Source: Thuidium tamariscinum
Taxonomy: Eukaryota > Streptophyta > Bryopsida > Hypnales > Thuidiaceae
Direction: 5' to 3'
DNA: 64,000 nucleotides
Assembly (NCBI GenBank): GCA_947034885.2
Contig: OX344750.2
Location: 16,982,053-17,046,052, forward strand
Shown here: positions 1 through 11,395 of the stretch, one piece after another
Layout of the letters: each line of letters opens with the position of its first letter
Position numbering within the stretch: position 1 is the stretch's first letter
Notes under the pieces: model-generated
Databases searched by the model: none
Seen by the model: only the letters and a program-made list of their open reading frames with translations
What the model was told of the DNA's origin: nothing
Position numbers and translations under genes: made by a program

Positions 1-500
1 ATTTGAAAAATTAGGCATGATCCTGCAATTGGGATCACATATTACTCTGTAGACCTTGGACTCAGAATCAGTATTTGCGAACCAGAATCGGCATATTGAG
101 TGAGAAGGCGTAATGCTTATCGAAATAGAAACAGAGGAGTTCAACAAATTAGCCTTCGCTCTGCTATGGAGGCCACCTCCATTCTTTGGACCTTGGTATC
201 AGAATAACATTTGCGAAACAGAATTGGCATTGTAAGTGAGAAGGCCTCATGCACAACGATTTAGTAACAGAGGGATTTGTCAAATTAGGCCTGATCCTGC
301 AATGGAGAGCACATATCATTTTTCATACCTTGGACTCAGAATCAGTATTTGCGACCAGAATCGTCATTATGAGTGAGAAGGCCTCATGCCCATCAAGATA
401 GAACTAGAGAAGGCTTCACGCGTAATCAAAAAAGAACAGAGGAATTCGTCTAATTAGATATGGTCCTGTCATGGAGATTGCAAAAAGCTTTTTAAAGTGG
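1..500. repeat. Diverged tandem repeat, about 137-bp unit, 3-4 copies
   Basis: A block beginning with a TTAGGCCTGATCCTGCAATGG-like phrase recurs at 11, 149, 285 and, more weakly, 454, so spacing is 138, 136 and 169 bases. Each unit goes on through ACCTTGGACTCAGAATCAG and GTGAGAAGGCCTCATGC phrases. The copies differ at many positions, so the array is old. The window starts inside the first unit. No coding sequence is seen. Confidence 0.8.
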
Positions 501-1082
501 GGTCCAAGCACATTGAAATGAAAATCCAAATTCGAGAACTATAACCACCATTATAAGCGAGAATACCTCAAAAAAGGAAACAGAGGAATGGATACAGCCT
601 ATCAGAAATGAGTCTTAAACAACTCAACAAGTAGAAACAGAGGATTGTAAATAGTCGATGAGAGAAGCGCCATCACTAATTCAACAGTGATGAATACACA
701 TTCCAATTCTACTTTACTCCTATTCCAATGAAGCTTCAAATTCCATTCCAGCAGGGGAGAGAGTGCATCTCGCCAACATTATGCACATCAAAGGACCGGG
801 CCCTACAGCCGACCAATTCTTATCCCTTTCATATTTTCAAAGGGGGAATCTATCAGATGCAAACACAAGGACTAATTCTGAATGAAAGAGCTGCCAGTAA
901 CACATCAAACCCTTACTTACTCGAGAAGAACTCTGACCCCAGCGCCAATCAAGAGTCTCCCAAATTCTTACTCTTACAAGAAAAATGAAGACCAATTGCA
1001 GCCCTAAGACCACAATGCATACAGAATCTACCAAGTTCTTTCTTGCACAAGTAAAAATCTAGCCCTAAGACCAAAATGAATA

Positions 1083-1790
1083 AAAAGAGCCTGTTACGAG
1101 CAATTCCCCTAGCTAAGCACGATGTCCTTTCCAAACAAAAACTCAGCAATTACTCATAAAATCCATACAGGCATTCCCCCTCCACCTCCACCTTACCACA
1201 AGAAACTCAACAATCCTCACCAATGACTCATCAATCCATTTCACACACCTATTTCCAGAGCTCGACATTAGAGCTCCAAGGATCCTTGCAATGAGCCCGT
1301 TCCGAGAAATTCCACTAACTAACTAAGCCAATTTGCTAGTTTCAAAACACAAGTTCTTCGATAATTCCTCATAAAATTTATAGAGGCATTGAGATCCCCT
1401 CCACCTTACCACAAGAAATTCAAAAGTCCTCCACCAATGCCACACAGCAACAAACTATGAGACCACAAGAACTCCCGACATCCCGAATCAATTCACATCA
1501 TCACTCAATTTCACAAACCTATGTCCAGAGCTCGACATTAGAGCTCCAACGCTCCTCACAATGAGCCTGTTCCGTGCAATTCTACTAGCTAAGCCAAATG
1601 CACTTTCAAAAACACAAACTCTGCAATTCCTCATCCAAATTACACAGGCATTGAGATTCCCTCCACTTCACCACAAGAAATTTAACAGTCCTCAACAGTC
1701 CTCAAACCAATGCCACACAACACCAAATCAAGAAACCACAAAAACTCCCTACATCCCGCATTAATTCACAGCCTCAATTTCCAGAGTTTC
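1083..1790. repeat. Second diverged tandem repeat, three units of about 205-270 bp
   Basis: The phrase GAGCCTGTTCCGTGCAATTC and its variants begin near 1087, 1294 and 1563. Each is followed by the same ordered phrases (CTAGCTAAGCC, CTCATAAAATTTATACAGG, CCACAAGAAATTCAACAGTCC). GAGCTCGACATTAGAGCTCC precedes the second and third units. Short open frames here are chance frames in a repeat. Confidence 0.8.
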
Positions 1791-1872
1791 ACATTGCAGT
1801 CGCAGTGTAATTCCAGCAGCGTGCACACGACATTGCGAGCGTGGAATTGCAGAAGAGGAGGAGTCTGTTTAC

Positions 1873-1996
1873 CGGAGGAGCTTCTTCGCCAAGAAGCGGA
1901 GACCATGGCGTGCGCTCGGGAGGCTGTGGCAACGAGTTGTTGCGGGCCCGCGGCGCAGGGCACGGAGACCGCCATGGAGGGAGCTGCAACCACCAT
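1873..1996 (-). CDS. Possible first exon of a minus-strand gene (hypothetical)
   Basis: Not recognised. In this AT-rich region, 1800-2150 stands out as GC-rich. On the minus strand an ATG at 1996 opens a frame starting MVVAAPSMAVSV, rich in Ala, Ser and Arg and poor in acidic residues up to about residue 40. That composition suits an organelle-targeting peptide. AAACCCTAA, a common plant promoter/5' UTR motif, lies 15 bases upstream at 2011-2019. A candidate donor (CCG|GTAAAC) would end the exon at 1873; without splicing the frame runs to a stop at 1766. Later exons would lie to the left, in the tandem repeats or beyond the window. The plus strand also has short frames (ATG at 1904 and 2024), so strand and coding status are unsettled. 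It could be a gene start, a promoter or a captured fragment. Confidence 0.25.
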
Positions 1997-2010
1997 GGCT
2001 CCTCGGGGAA

Positions 2011-2019
2011 TTAGGGTTT
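2011..2019 (-). promoter_or_regulatory. Telo-box-like AAACCCTAA motif
   Basis: TTAGGGTTT on the plus strand, AAACCCTAA on the minus strand, just upstream of the minus-strand ATG at 1996 in the GC-rich island. This motif is frequent near plant transcription starts. Its role here is inferred from position only. Confidence 0.3.
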
Positions 2020-2269
2020 GGCGATGAAGAGGAGCTTGTGGCTATGGCGATGGAGGTGCAAATGGATGGCGATGGCGATGGCGGGGTTGTGGGAAGCAAG
2101 TGCGACGAAGAGGCTTGTGGTGGAGGAAAGCAAAGTGGATAGGATTGATACTTGATAGCACGGACGCCGTTGCGACACGCTGGACCCCTCCCAAATGGGG
2201 CTAAACTTAGTGAAGCTTCTACACTAAATAGGGGCATTTACACTAAATAGGGGCATTTAAATAGGGGTA

Positions 2270-5200
2270 TGTAGAGGAACCATACTAATTAATCGACATT
2301 TCATACAATATAAATATCCACCTATGCTAAACATCAATAGTTATTGAAGTGCTTCGGATTTGTACATCATGCTTCAAATATTTAAAAGTTTTTATAAATG
2401 GACATTGGTAATTATTGGAGTGTCCAGGATTTGTAAAGTAGAACTATCTATAACCAATCAATCAAGGTATTTTAGACGTGATCTAGTGCAGTGCAAGGCA
2501 AAGCTAATCTTTTCAGAGGTGCAACGATAAAAATGATGGGGATTGCAAAAAGTTTGGTAATTTTATAGCATGAACTAAAATTACTATGAATTTTGAAAGG
2601 CCAAAAGTGATGCAAACCCATAGCCAATGTCTAAACTCTTTCAATTTTGATCATTGAAGAATTCCTCTCTTGTTCATTACTTCCTACTTTCTTGCTCACT
2701 AGTTTGGGACATGTGTTATAAACTTATTAGTCCTAACCTTGGAAAAAAAGTAAACATGCCTTCCAAACTTTGGTTGGAAATTTGTTCAAGCCTTATTGGA
2801 AATAAATGAAGTTATAGGTTGGAGATGGGGTGTTGATTGCTTATAGATGGTTCTACTTTGTATCATGTTTCAAACATCTATAGAAATTCAAGATAAGTCT
2901 TTTTAATTTTTTGGTCTACTTAATATTCCTATTTAATGTACCAAATTTAAATTTGGAGGGGACACACAATATTAGGCTAATGATCATGTTTATTAGAGGC
3001 CTTAAATTCCTTCAAAATACTCATTTCCAAAGTAAGGTCAAAACTTTCATTAAAATTTACTTTTTAACTAAATAATTCAATTATAGAATCTTTTGATTGA
3101 CTTGTTTAAGAACATTGTTCTAAATTTTTAGAGCGAATGTCTGTGTTGATTGCAAATTCAATGTGCCAAAACTTCAAAATGTAGGCTTTTCTTGTGGGAA
3201 CATGCCAAATTAGTAATGTAACATGATCAAAAGACTACTAAGTCAAAAAATATTATTTTTTTAATTAATTTTTAAATATTATTTTTTGATTTTTAGTTTT
3301 TTTATACTTTATAGAATTTTTTGGAAAAAATATTTTATTTTATTCTTTCAAAAATTCAAAAAATTCAGCTGATAGGGTTAACTTACAATTTCCTGACAAG
3401 ACAAGGAACAAGCTAGGAAACAATCCTAAAAGAGGCTTCTCTTGCCTTCAAATCCTTTCTAATGGTTGGTAAATGGGTTGAAAACATATGGAAAAAATCT
3501 TAACCAAAATTAATTTCATATTCATTTTTTTTAATTATAAAGTAGGTGGTGGTATAGAATGATAGGAAAAAAATAATATGTTTAAAATTTTTATAAGAAT
3601 TGAGAATGATTAACAACAATGACAACCTTTTTTTAATTTTTGAGAAAGTACTAAGATGGCGTCTTTTTAAAATTTGGTCAAGCATTACATTTCTACATAC
3701 ATACATCATTTGGACAAAAAAACACTTTTTAATCACATCCATATACTTTTTCATCCAAATTTGGCAATTTCATTATTTCATCTATATTTTGAATAGAATG
3801 AAAAAAAATTGGCAAAAAAAGATTACTTTTATTTGGTGAAAAGTAGAATTTTATTTTGAAATGGTGCAATTTGACACCACAGTGCCAAAAAAAAAGGACT
3901 AGACAATGGTGAGATTTGCTAATAAACAATTGACATCTTGTAGTTGAATTTAAATTTGAAAACTTTCAAAGTTGCAATATATGCTCAAAAAATTGAAAAT
4001 CTCTTGCTAGGTTTATACCATACTACAAAATATCATTGTGCATTCTATTGGACCATTCTAAAATTAGAAATACAACACTCTATAATTGAAATTTTATTTT
4101 TCTAAATTGCTTGTCAATCTTTTAGAAAATTTTCTATATTTTAACCCTAAAGAACTATGTGACTCCTTGAAAGACATTGCAAGGTTTGGTGTAGAAATGT
4201 TTCTCATAGAAAATTCATTTGTTTGTGATATTTGATTACATGGAGATATTTGATTCACTCCATTTTGACTAGTGATGATAAAGTTGTAGAGTCTTGTTTT
4301 TCAAGCAATTCAAGCATCTTCTTCAAAAAGCAACTTTTAGGATTCATTTTTTAACTCAATTTTCACAATTATTCTAAAAATAAAGTTCCATATTTTGTTT
4401 ATTGAAACAATCTCATCATTGAGATTAGTATGTTTCAATTCCATTAGAGAACTATTAAAGATTTAGTTTTTCCTTCTTTCTTGTACCTACTTCTTTATAA
4501 TAATGTTTTAAAGAATAAACATTGTGTATTTTTGTATTTTTTAAATTTCAAACTTTCAACTCAATTTTTCATCATAATTTATTTTTAGATTCAAAACCTA
4601 TAGTGCAAAAAAATTTAATTAAAGATATTTAAAGTCAAAAATCTAATTATAGAAGGTGCAAGGAATCTTATTTTCTTCACTTTAAATGCAAATATCTCAT
4701 AATCTATATGGTCAAAGTTTCAAAAATCTCTTCCACATTTCTATAGTTTGACCTTGGGGAGATCAATTAGTGTATCTAAAACAAATCATGTATGTTAAAG
4801 TGATTTTTTGCCCCCCCTATATACTTTTTTATAAACTATGATTTCAACTTGTAATTTTGAGCTTTGCTTCATAACAACTGTAGGTTTCTATCATCGAAAT
4901 TCCCAACTCAAATAATATATGAAATGATTTCTAGAATAGGTTGAAAAATGAATTGAAATGACATGTTTTTCAACTCAAATATTTATTGTGAATGCATTTA
5001 AATGACCATGGCATCAATATTCAAGAAAAATAAAATTTCAATAGAAAGTTATTCCTAGTAATTTTTGTTCAATTTTAGACAATTTTTCCTTATATAAAAT
5101 AGGGGTGTGAAAGTTATTTTGAGCTCTATAGTGCATTTTTATACTCCAAAAATTTATATATAATTATAATTAATAAATGAAAATATCAATAGTTCAAAAC

Positions 5201-5940
5201 ATAAACTTTCAAAACAGGAAAATTTTCTCATATTTTTTTCTTTTCTTTTTATTTAGATTTTAGGACATAAAATAAGGGGTCTAAAATTTTTTAATACATG
5301 TAGTACCTTTTCGACACTCTAAGTGATCTCCTCAAGAATTCAATATGAAATAAAAAATAAATAAAAATTGCACCTTCTAATAGAAATGGCAATTTTAAAT
5401 TTTTATTGATAAAAAAAAAACCTTAGTCCTTGAGGGATTAAGTAGGATTACCAATTAATAGCCAAAAGTGTATTGATCAATGAAAAAACTATTTTCTCTT
5501 AAAAATCTAATGCTTTTTATGCTTCAATATCCATGTGAAAATTCCCATTGCCAAGGTCTTCAATCCCAAAATGTAGCACACAAACCTTCAATTGGACATC
5601 ATTGGTAGTGTAGAGAGCAACAAAGTCCTAGTCAAAGTTTAGTATTTCTTATTGGGAATCAAAAGAGAATTTCACATTATTTTTCAATTGTATGGATTTC
5701 GGAGATACAATAACTTGTGAATCCTCACAGTATTGAGAATGAGTGTAAACAAAATGGACTCAAGGATCTCATAAATAGAGGCTACAAACTTTTGCCCAAA
5801 TCTATAGGGATCAATTATGAAAAAGGATTTAGTGAACAGGTACATTTGTATTATATAAATTATATGCCTCTTATTTTGTACATAAGGAATTATTATCTAA
5901 ACTATTTATTGAAACTTACACCCATAAAAAGATTAAGAAA
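2270..5940. other. AT-rich intergenic DNA, no gene seen
   Basis: No convincing exon chain. The stretch from about 4140 (TTTTAACCCTAAAGAAC) to 5450 (CCTTGAGGGATTAAG) looks like a badly decayed member of the TTAA-flanked subfamily that is better preserved at 26283-27201; internal phrases about binding-site-like AATCTCATCATTGAGATT match in order. Other short open frames are low-complexity chance frames. Confidence 0.4.
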
Positions 5941-5944
5941 GGTT

Positions 5945-5946
5945 AC

Positions 5947-5989
<43 letters not shown>
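5945..5989. repeat. (ATT)n microsatellite
   Basis: About fifteen uninterrupted ATT units. A chance open frame through it would encode a poly-Ile run and is not a gene. Confidence 0.97.
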
Positions 5990-6211
5990 TTGTTTATCGA
6001 TAAATAAAAATCATGAATATTCTATAACACAATAAAGCTTTCTAAAGAAATAAATAAGTAGTTTCTCGAGATAGTGGTATTCTAATCCAACATCAAAAGT
6101 TGCTTGATTACTAGTCGGGAGGCTTATTTCACTTGACAAATTAGAAATTCTTAGCCCAATTTTGTTAGTTCCACTTAAAAGTAGATTTCTAATGTCTTAT
6201 GGTCATAATTT

Positions 6212-7145
6212 AACCTTTAAAGGATCAAATTGCATTTTTTGGCAGTATAAAAATTTGGAGGATTCACTTCAAATGGAATTTCATTTTTTTTCTTTGAAAT
6301 TTTCATACATGTGGATGAGTGATATCTTTAAGGTGCAATAAATTCCATAGCTTTTGACTACATGGTTCAAAAGTTATTGTATGATATGTAGTTTCTTTCC
6401 TATTTGGGCGATTTAGAGAAGTTAGAAAAAATCCCTTTTTGAGAAATAAAACTTTGAAATTAATCTTGTAGATTTATACATATGTGGAAAAGTTTGTGAA
6501 TCATTTCATCTTGATTAATGAGATGAAAGTTTTAGAGTTTGAAGGTGACTATGGATTCACTAGTCTAAAATTAACTTTGAAGTCCTTTATTTAACTTGAT
6601 TTTCAATATTTTTTGAAAAAAGAAAATCATTGTATGTAAAATGTTTATTAAAATATTACAACCATTGGGATTGGCATCTTTCAATTCCATAACTTGATCC
6701 TTAACAATCCACTATTTTAAATCATTTTCTACTTCGTTTTGGGTATCTTTCTATTTATTATTTTTGTCTTGTATGATGTATTCTACAATTCCAAATGATT
6801 TAAAAAATTTTAAGCACGTACCCAATTTACTTTGAAAAATGAATTCAAAGTAGCACCACCACCAATACGAACAATTTTTTTATACAAATGTGACCTTATG
6901 AAGTGTAGCTACCATCTTTTTTGCAAGGCTAGATAATTTCTTTTGTAAATTCAAATGTTAATATCTTGCAATGTAGATGATGAAAAATTTTGAAAATTTT
7001 CCCACACCTTTTTAAAATAACATACTACTCATATGGCTATATATGTCCAAATTTATTTATTTTTTCAAATTTTGATACTTGTACAAGAATTGGTAGTTTT
7101 AGAGCCTTTTTGATGAAAACATAGTGAAGGAACTTTAATGAGTTG
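6212..7145 (+). mobile_element. Decayed TTAA-type element (CCCCTAAAG family)
   Basis: The left end TTAACCTTTAAAGGATCAAA and right end GAACTTTAATGAGTTGAAAA are degraded forms of the TTAA-CCCCTAAAG ... CTTTAGGGG-TTAA ends seen at 19515-20458 and 32750-33754. Internal phrases (TTGGCA, TTTGACTACATGGTTCAAAAG, TTCTACAATTCCAAATGATTT) occur in the same order as in those copies. The 7242 hairpin lies just outside. Confidence 0.5.
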
Positions 7146-7241
7146 AAAAATAACATATTATTCATATGATTTGAGGCTCCATAGAATAAAGGTTGAAGCT
7201 TCAATACTAGTCTTTGTGGAATAGGTTCCAGATTTCTCTAG

Positions 7242-7348
7242 TATAAGTTAAAACGATTGCTTAGAAGACATTTAATTGTATAAAGAAAATGCAACTTAAT
7301 TAGGAGAATTATTTAACAATGTCTTCTAAGCAATAGTTTTAACTTATA
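7242..7348. mobile_element. 107-bp hairpin MITE
   Basis: TATAAGTTAAAACGATTGCT at the left is answered by AGCAATAGTTTTAACTTATA at the right. The inverted repeat extends to about 30 bases per arm (through AGAAGACAT / ATGTCTTCT), around a 47-base spacer. It is too short to code. The TA at each edge could be a TA target duplication, as in mariner/Stowaway elements. A small-RNA hairpin is an alternative. Confidence 0.6.
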
Positions 7349-8430
7349 ATTCATAGGTTATGTCCATACGGTACAATGTACTTCTACTATAATCAATCTT
7401 TACTGGCCAAAATTTAAACAAAATAAGATTATTAAAAATTCCTTCTAAAATTAATTTTAGATTGAAAATTTGTAATCCTCATAAAAATTTTTGTTCTATA
7501 GTGTCAAATTTTGTATTCTAGTCACATTGAATTTTTAAATGTTTTATTTTGCAAGTATCTTGCAATAGTATAGATAGATTTGAAGTACAATATAAATATA
7601 CACTTTAAGTATTGAATACTTGGAAAAAAAATGATTTGAATCCTATACCTTATGAATTATAAAAAACTGATTAAAAAACTGCATGAGGAAAAAAAAGAAT
7701 AAAAATGATATAATAATTTCATTCTATTTTCAAAAATTGAACATCCATATGTTTAAAATTCATATTATTAATATTAATCAATTAATAATTGAATGTGCCA
7801 ATCAAATACTTATTATTTCAGTGTACTTAGTTTCAATTTAAGGATTGTTAATGAAAAAATTAGCAGCTAAGGAATATTAGGGGTTAAGTCACATTGGATT
7901 TCAATTTTTAACCTTTAAACAATCGTGGGTGTTTTTCAAGAGAAATTGTTGAAAACTGCCATATTTTCAGTGCATTGTTGTCTAAATTTGAAAATATAAA
8001 CTTGTTTTTTGAAGTTCCACCATATGAAAATGTAGAATACTCATCATAGAAGTGTGTGGGAAAAAATCAACCGATGTGGACTGAAAGATTATAATGTTTG
8101 AAGTTGGAAATAATTTCTTTTCATTTTAATGAGCAAGACAATGTCAACAAACTTTTAGCAATCTCAAAGGTAAAAATTTGTTCAATATAAAATTGAACCT
8201 TATAATAGTAAGTATTAAATCTTATTATGCACACATAAGCAAAATTTTAAAAGTAAATAAGGAGTCTAATTTACTCTAGATCACCCTCCAATATGTAGAG
8301 GTCATCTAAGAGGCAATACATTGGTCAATTTTGATGCTTTTTATATGGTGAAGATGATGTTAACTTGAAATCCAAATAATGAAAACTTAGGGACAAATGT
8401 TGGAATATGTTTAAAAAACATCAAATACAT
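7349..8430. other. AT-rich intergenic DNA, no gene seen
   Basis: Only chance frames. Fragments around 7870-8180 (GGGGTTAAG, then AACTGCCATATTTTCAGTGC) match in order a more complete repeat at 59400-60020, so this is another old repeat copy. Confidence 0.4.
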
Positions 8431-8760
8431 TGAGCAATGGTGCTAGTATGTGAGCATGTAAGTGTGAGCATGTGAGCCTTGAGCATATGTATAAGTAGAT
8501 ACAAGAGTAGGTATCATGCAACTATTGAAGGTATTTATAATATAAACACCTATAATATAGGTAATTATAGCATATATGCACTAGAAAGCTACTATATATA
8601 AACATATATCATATAGTGCATATATGCTATGGGAGGTTATTATATATAAACATATATCATATAGTACATATATGCCATAGAAGGTTACTATATATAAACA
8701 CGTATATGATAGGTGTATAGTCTTCTAGGTTCATGGACTCACACTTCTATCCTCATATAA
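8430..8760. mobile_element. TIR element with internal 60-bp tandem repeats
   Basis: The left end TGCTAGTATGTGAGC is related to ends of repeats at 9306-9540, 24925-25110 and 37263-37440. Inside, a unit of about 60 bases built on TACTATATATAAACATATAT is repeated three times between 8575 and 8710. The right end carries the GACTCACACTTC phrase in inverse sense. Exact borders are uncertain. Confidence 0.45.
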
Positions 8761-8944
8761 TAGAAACCCTTGTACCTTTGGGGAAAAAATTTCAAAATAA
8801 TAGCAATTATAGTTACAATTATAGAGAAAATTAAGAATTTTCAAACTTATTCAATAGATATTAAAGAATTTTGATTCGTCTTGGAATAAGATTTTTATGA
8901 TTGAAAGAAGGATGATTTCATAATTTTACACTATATAATGCCAA

Positions 8945-9199
8945 CTAGTGTGCCTTGTGTCGATGCTACAGCCAGAAGTAAAGTAAAAGTAATTTTCTAA
9001 TTTTTGAGAACCATATAAACTTTGAAATTCAATAACTTTCTCACTGTAATTCCAAATGCCATGAAACCAAGCCCATGCACCCCTCCTTGCCAAGAGCTTT
9101 TTGACAATACCAAGCATGCGGCTGGAGGACATATGGTCTAGGAGATCTCAATGTGACAAACAAACAAAACAAAACAAACTACTTGTTTTAAGGTATAGA
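8945..9199 (-). mobile_element. Short Helitron-like element (non-autonomous, 255 bp)
   Basis: Read on the minus strand it starts A|TCTATACCTTAAAACAAG and ends GGCACACTAG|T. This is the Helitron pattern: 5' TC, 3' CTAG, insertion between A and T. A decayed hairpin-like GTAGCATCGACACAAGG sits just before the end. Its body (CACATTGAGATCTC, GCAAGGAGGGGTGCATGGGC, GAAAGTTATTGAATTTC) matches one unit of the triplicated block at 10914-11350, so it is a one-unit relative of that element. The open frame through it is not a gene. Confidence 0.6.
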
Positions 9200-9305
9200 T
9201 TATAAATTTCAAAATTTAATGGTGAATTTATCTAAAGATGCCCAAATTGCCTAAACTACTTGAATTTGTTTGGAGAATATGAATTATGATCTAGCCATAT
9301 TTTGA

Positions 9306-9540
9306 GGGATGCTATCATGTGAGTTTAAGAGTGTAAGCCCATGAGCCTAAAAGACTATGGTATAAGTGTATAAAATAGAAACCTTCTTTGATTATAGAGT
9401 ATTCATGTGGTAAACATCTATATTATAAGTATTTATGTTATAAATACCTTTTGTGGTTGTAGGATATCTACTTACATATATGTTCAAGGCTTAAATGCTC
9501 ACATTTTTAAGCTCATATACTAGTACTGTTGGATATATTT
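9306..9540. mobile_element. Small TIR element (MITE-like)
   Basis: The left end TGCTATCATGTGAGTTTAAG continues through GTGTAAGCCCATGAGCC. The right end, read in reverse complement, gives a closely similar run (TAGTATATGAGCTTAAAAAT then GTGAGCATTTAAGCC). Terminal inverted repeats are therefore about 38 bases. Relatives lie at 8430, 24925 and 37263. No target duplication could be settled. Confidence 0.5.
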
Positions 9541-10144
9541 TTAACAACTTTATCCAAGTTTTGAAGTACCTATTGAATGCATACTTGGTCTCTTAAGAGT
9601 TTATAATAGATTTTCCTTTCAAATATTCATTCAATCCTATTTTTAGACAAAAATATTTTTTAGTTGAAATTTAGGATATTATATAAAGTAAGTCTCATAT
9701 GTGAGCACCCTGTATTTCCAATTTATTTGTTCATTCATTTTAAGTAACACCACTTCCAATCTTCATTAGAAAAAAGCCCCATTTATATCTATAAGTACCA
9801 AAAATGTAGATGTTGTCATCTTTTATTCATGCAAACATATATACATTTTGCCAAAAATTATGAATTTCATCCATCTTCAAAAGTTTTCAATTATGACACT
9901 TTTGGGTGATTTTTCTATTCACAATTTGAAATTACTTCTTGAGTATCCTAATACTTTAAAGATAGAAGATGATTTACTTTAATTTTTTGGTATCTCTTCT
10001 AATATCTTTGGTTTATTCTTTGTGTCATTTTGACATATGTAGAATATTTGTAAAATCTAAAGTTTTGAAAATCTAAACCATATAATTATTAGAGAACTAA
10101 CATTAAAAGCCATCGACATTAGAATAGGGTAAAATTTGAACATT

Positions 10145-10854
10145 GGGTGAATGCAGGAATACATGTACTATTTTGTATTGGATAGCATGTGCTAATCTAT
10201 TTTTTGGCCATAACTTTTGTGTTTTAACTCGAAATCTACAGGGAAGGTACTCATAACTATTCTACACTTTGTCTAATTTTTTTTGTAATTTCAAAAAATA
10301 TTTAACTATTTAAAAATAGACCCCAATTGAATGTCACAAATACCAATTTGGAGTTTTTTAGTACTATTGAGTACCTTTTTTCAATGATTTTGAGCTCAAA
10401 TTTGGTTGAAGTGGTCTTCTACTAGACTTGTAGCTTTTTAGAAAATGGATTTAAGAAAAAGTCATTTTTATGTGGTATACAAGTCTACAAAGTGAGCCTC
10501 CTTCTACATTTTTTTGGAAACATGTAAAAAATGATTTTCGTGTTTTTTTAATGAATAACCATCTACATAAAGTTGTTACAAATGGAAAAAAATTATTTTA
10601 TTTTTATAAAAAAATTCCTGTTTTTTACTAATTAAAACATCAAAGTATGTATTTTCTTGAGGTTTGGCACTTTTCAAGTTCTCCTACTTAGAGATTTTCT
10701 TAACAAATTTCCTTCAGTGGTTTTCTTCATCTTAAAGGTGTTTACATTAGTCAGATTTTTAAGATTTAAAAAAAATTATTTTTCTAATTTTAAAGTACTC
10801 CCGAAAAAATCAGCCAAACGCAACAAATAGTACAAGTGTTTCTTGCATTCACCC
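10145..10854. mobile_element. 4-bp-TSD TIR element, copy 1 (GGGTGAATGC ends)
   Basis: Left end GGGTGAATGCAGGAATACAT, right end GTTTCTTGCATTCACCC. Flanks CATT (10141-10144) and CACT (10855-10858) fit a 4-bp target duplication with one change. The body shares phrases (TTTTGGCCATAACTTTTG, TAGTTCTCCTACTTAGAG-like) with copies at 34437, 41510, 47798 and 51092. At 710 bp with no long frame it is non-autonomous. Confidence 0.75.
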
Positions 10855-10859
10855 CACTA

Positions 10860-11394
10860 TCCTCCTATGAAGATAGGCTGTTTGTTTGGATGTTTGGATG
10901 TTTGTTTGTTTGTTACGTTGAGATCTCCCGGATCGTGAGTCCCCCGGGTGCGTGTTTGGTACCGTCGGAAAGTCCTCGGCGAGGAGGGGTGCACGGGCTT
11001 TGATTCATGGTGTTCCAATCTACGGCATGAAAGTTATTGAATTTTGAAGTTTCTATATGTTACATTGAGATCTCTCAGACCGTGAGTCCCCTGGGTGCAT
11101 GTTTGGTACCATCGGAAAGCCCTCAGCGAGGAGGGGTGCACGGGCTTTGATTCATGGTGTTCCAACCTACAGCATGAAAGTTATTGAATTTTGAAGTTTC
11201 TATATGTTACATTGAGATCTCTCGGACCGTGAGTCCCCCGGGTGCATGTTTGGTACCATCGGAAAGCCCTCAGCGAGGAGGGGTGCACGGGCTTTGATTC
11301 ATGGTGTTCCAACCTACAACTTGAAAGTTATTGAATTTTGAAGTTTCTATACATTAAAAAAATTAGACCGCGGCAACGGCACGGGCCACCCTAG
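10860..11394 (+). mobile_element. Helitron-like element with triplicated 148-bp core
   Basis: The 3' end GGCACGGGCCACCCTAG followed by T has the plant Helitron layout: a GCAAC-looped GC hairpin (CCGCGGCAACGGCACGG), then CTAG|T. The likely 5' end is A|TCCTCCTATG at 10859/10860. Three direct units of 148-149 bases start at about 10914, 11062 and 11211, each with GAGATCTC, GTTTGGTACC and GAGGAGGGGTGCACGGGC. No helicase is encoded, so it would need enzymes from elsewhere. It abuts the preceding TIR element. The 5' end is less certain than the 3' end. Confidence 0.65.
10914..11350. repeat. 148-bp tandem triplication inside the Helitron-like element
   Basis: Units near 10914, 11062 and 11211 are very similar. 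The second and third differ from each other at only a few positions, so the last duplication is recent. GC content is well above the surrounding DNA. Confidence 0.9.
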
Positions 11395-11395
11395 T

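Noticed and set aside
1..1790. CRISPR-like regular array
   Set aside because: Units are long, diverged and without short conserved repeats separated by unique spacers; this is eukaryotic tandem repeat DNA.
1869..2237. 122-codon minus-strand open frame starting at 2237
   Set aside because: It runs through simple GATGGC-type repeats giving poly-Ser/Pro. A shorter frame starting at 1996 with a promoter-like motif is more plausible.
5717..6007. 96-codon plus-strand frame ending in poly-Ile
   Set aside because: Chance frame extended by the (ATT)n microsatellite; no motif or splice context.
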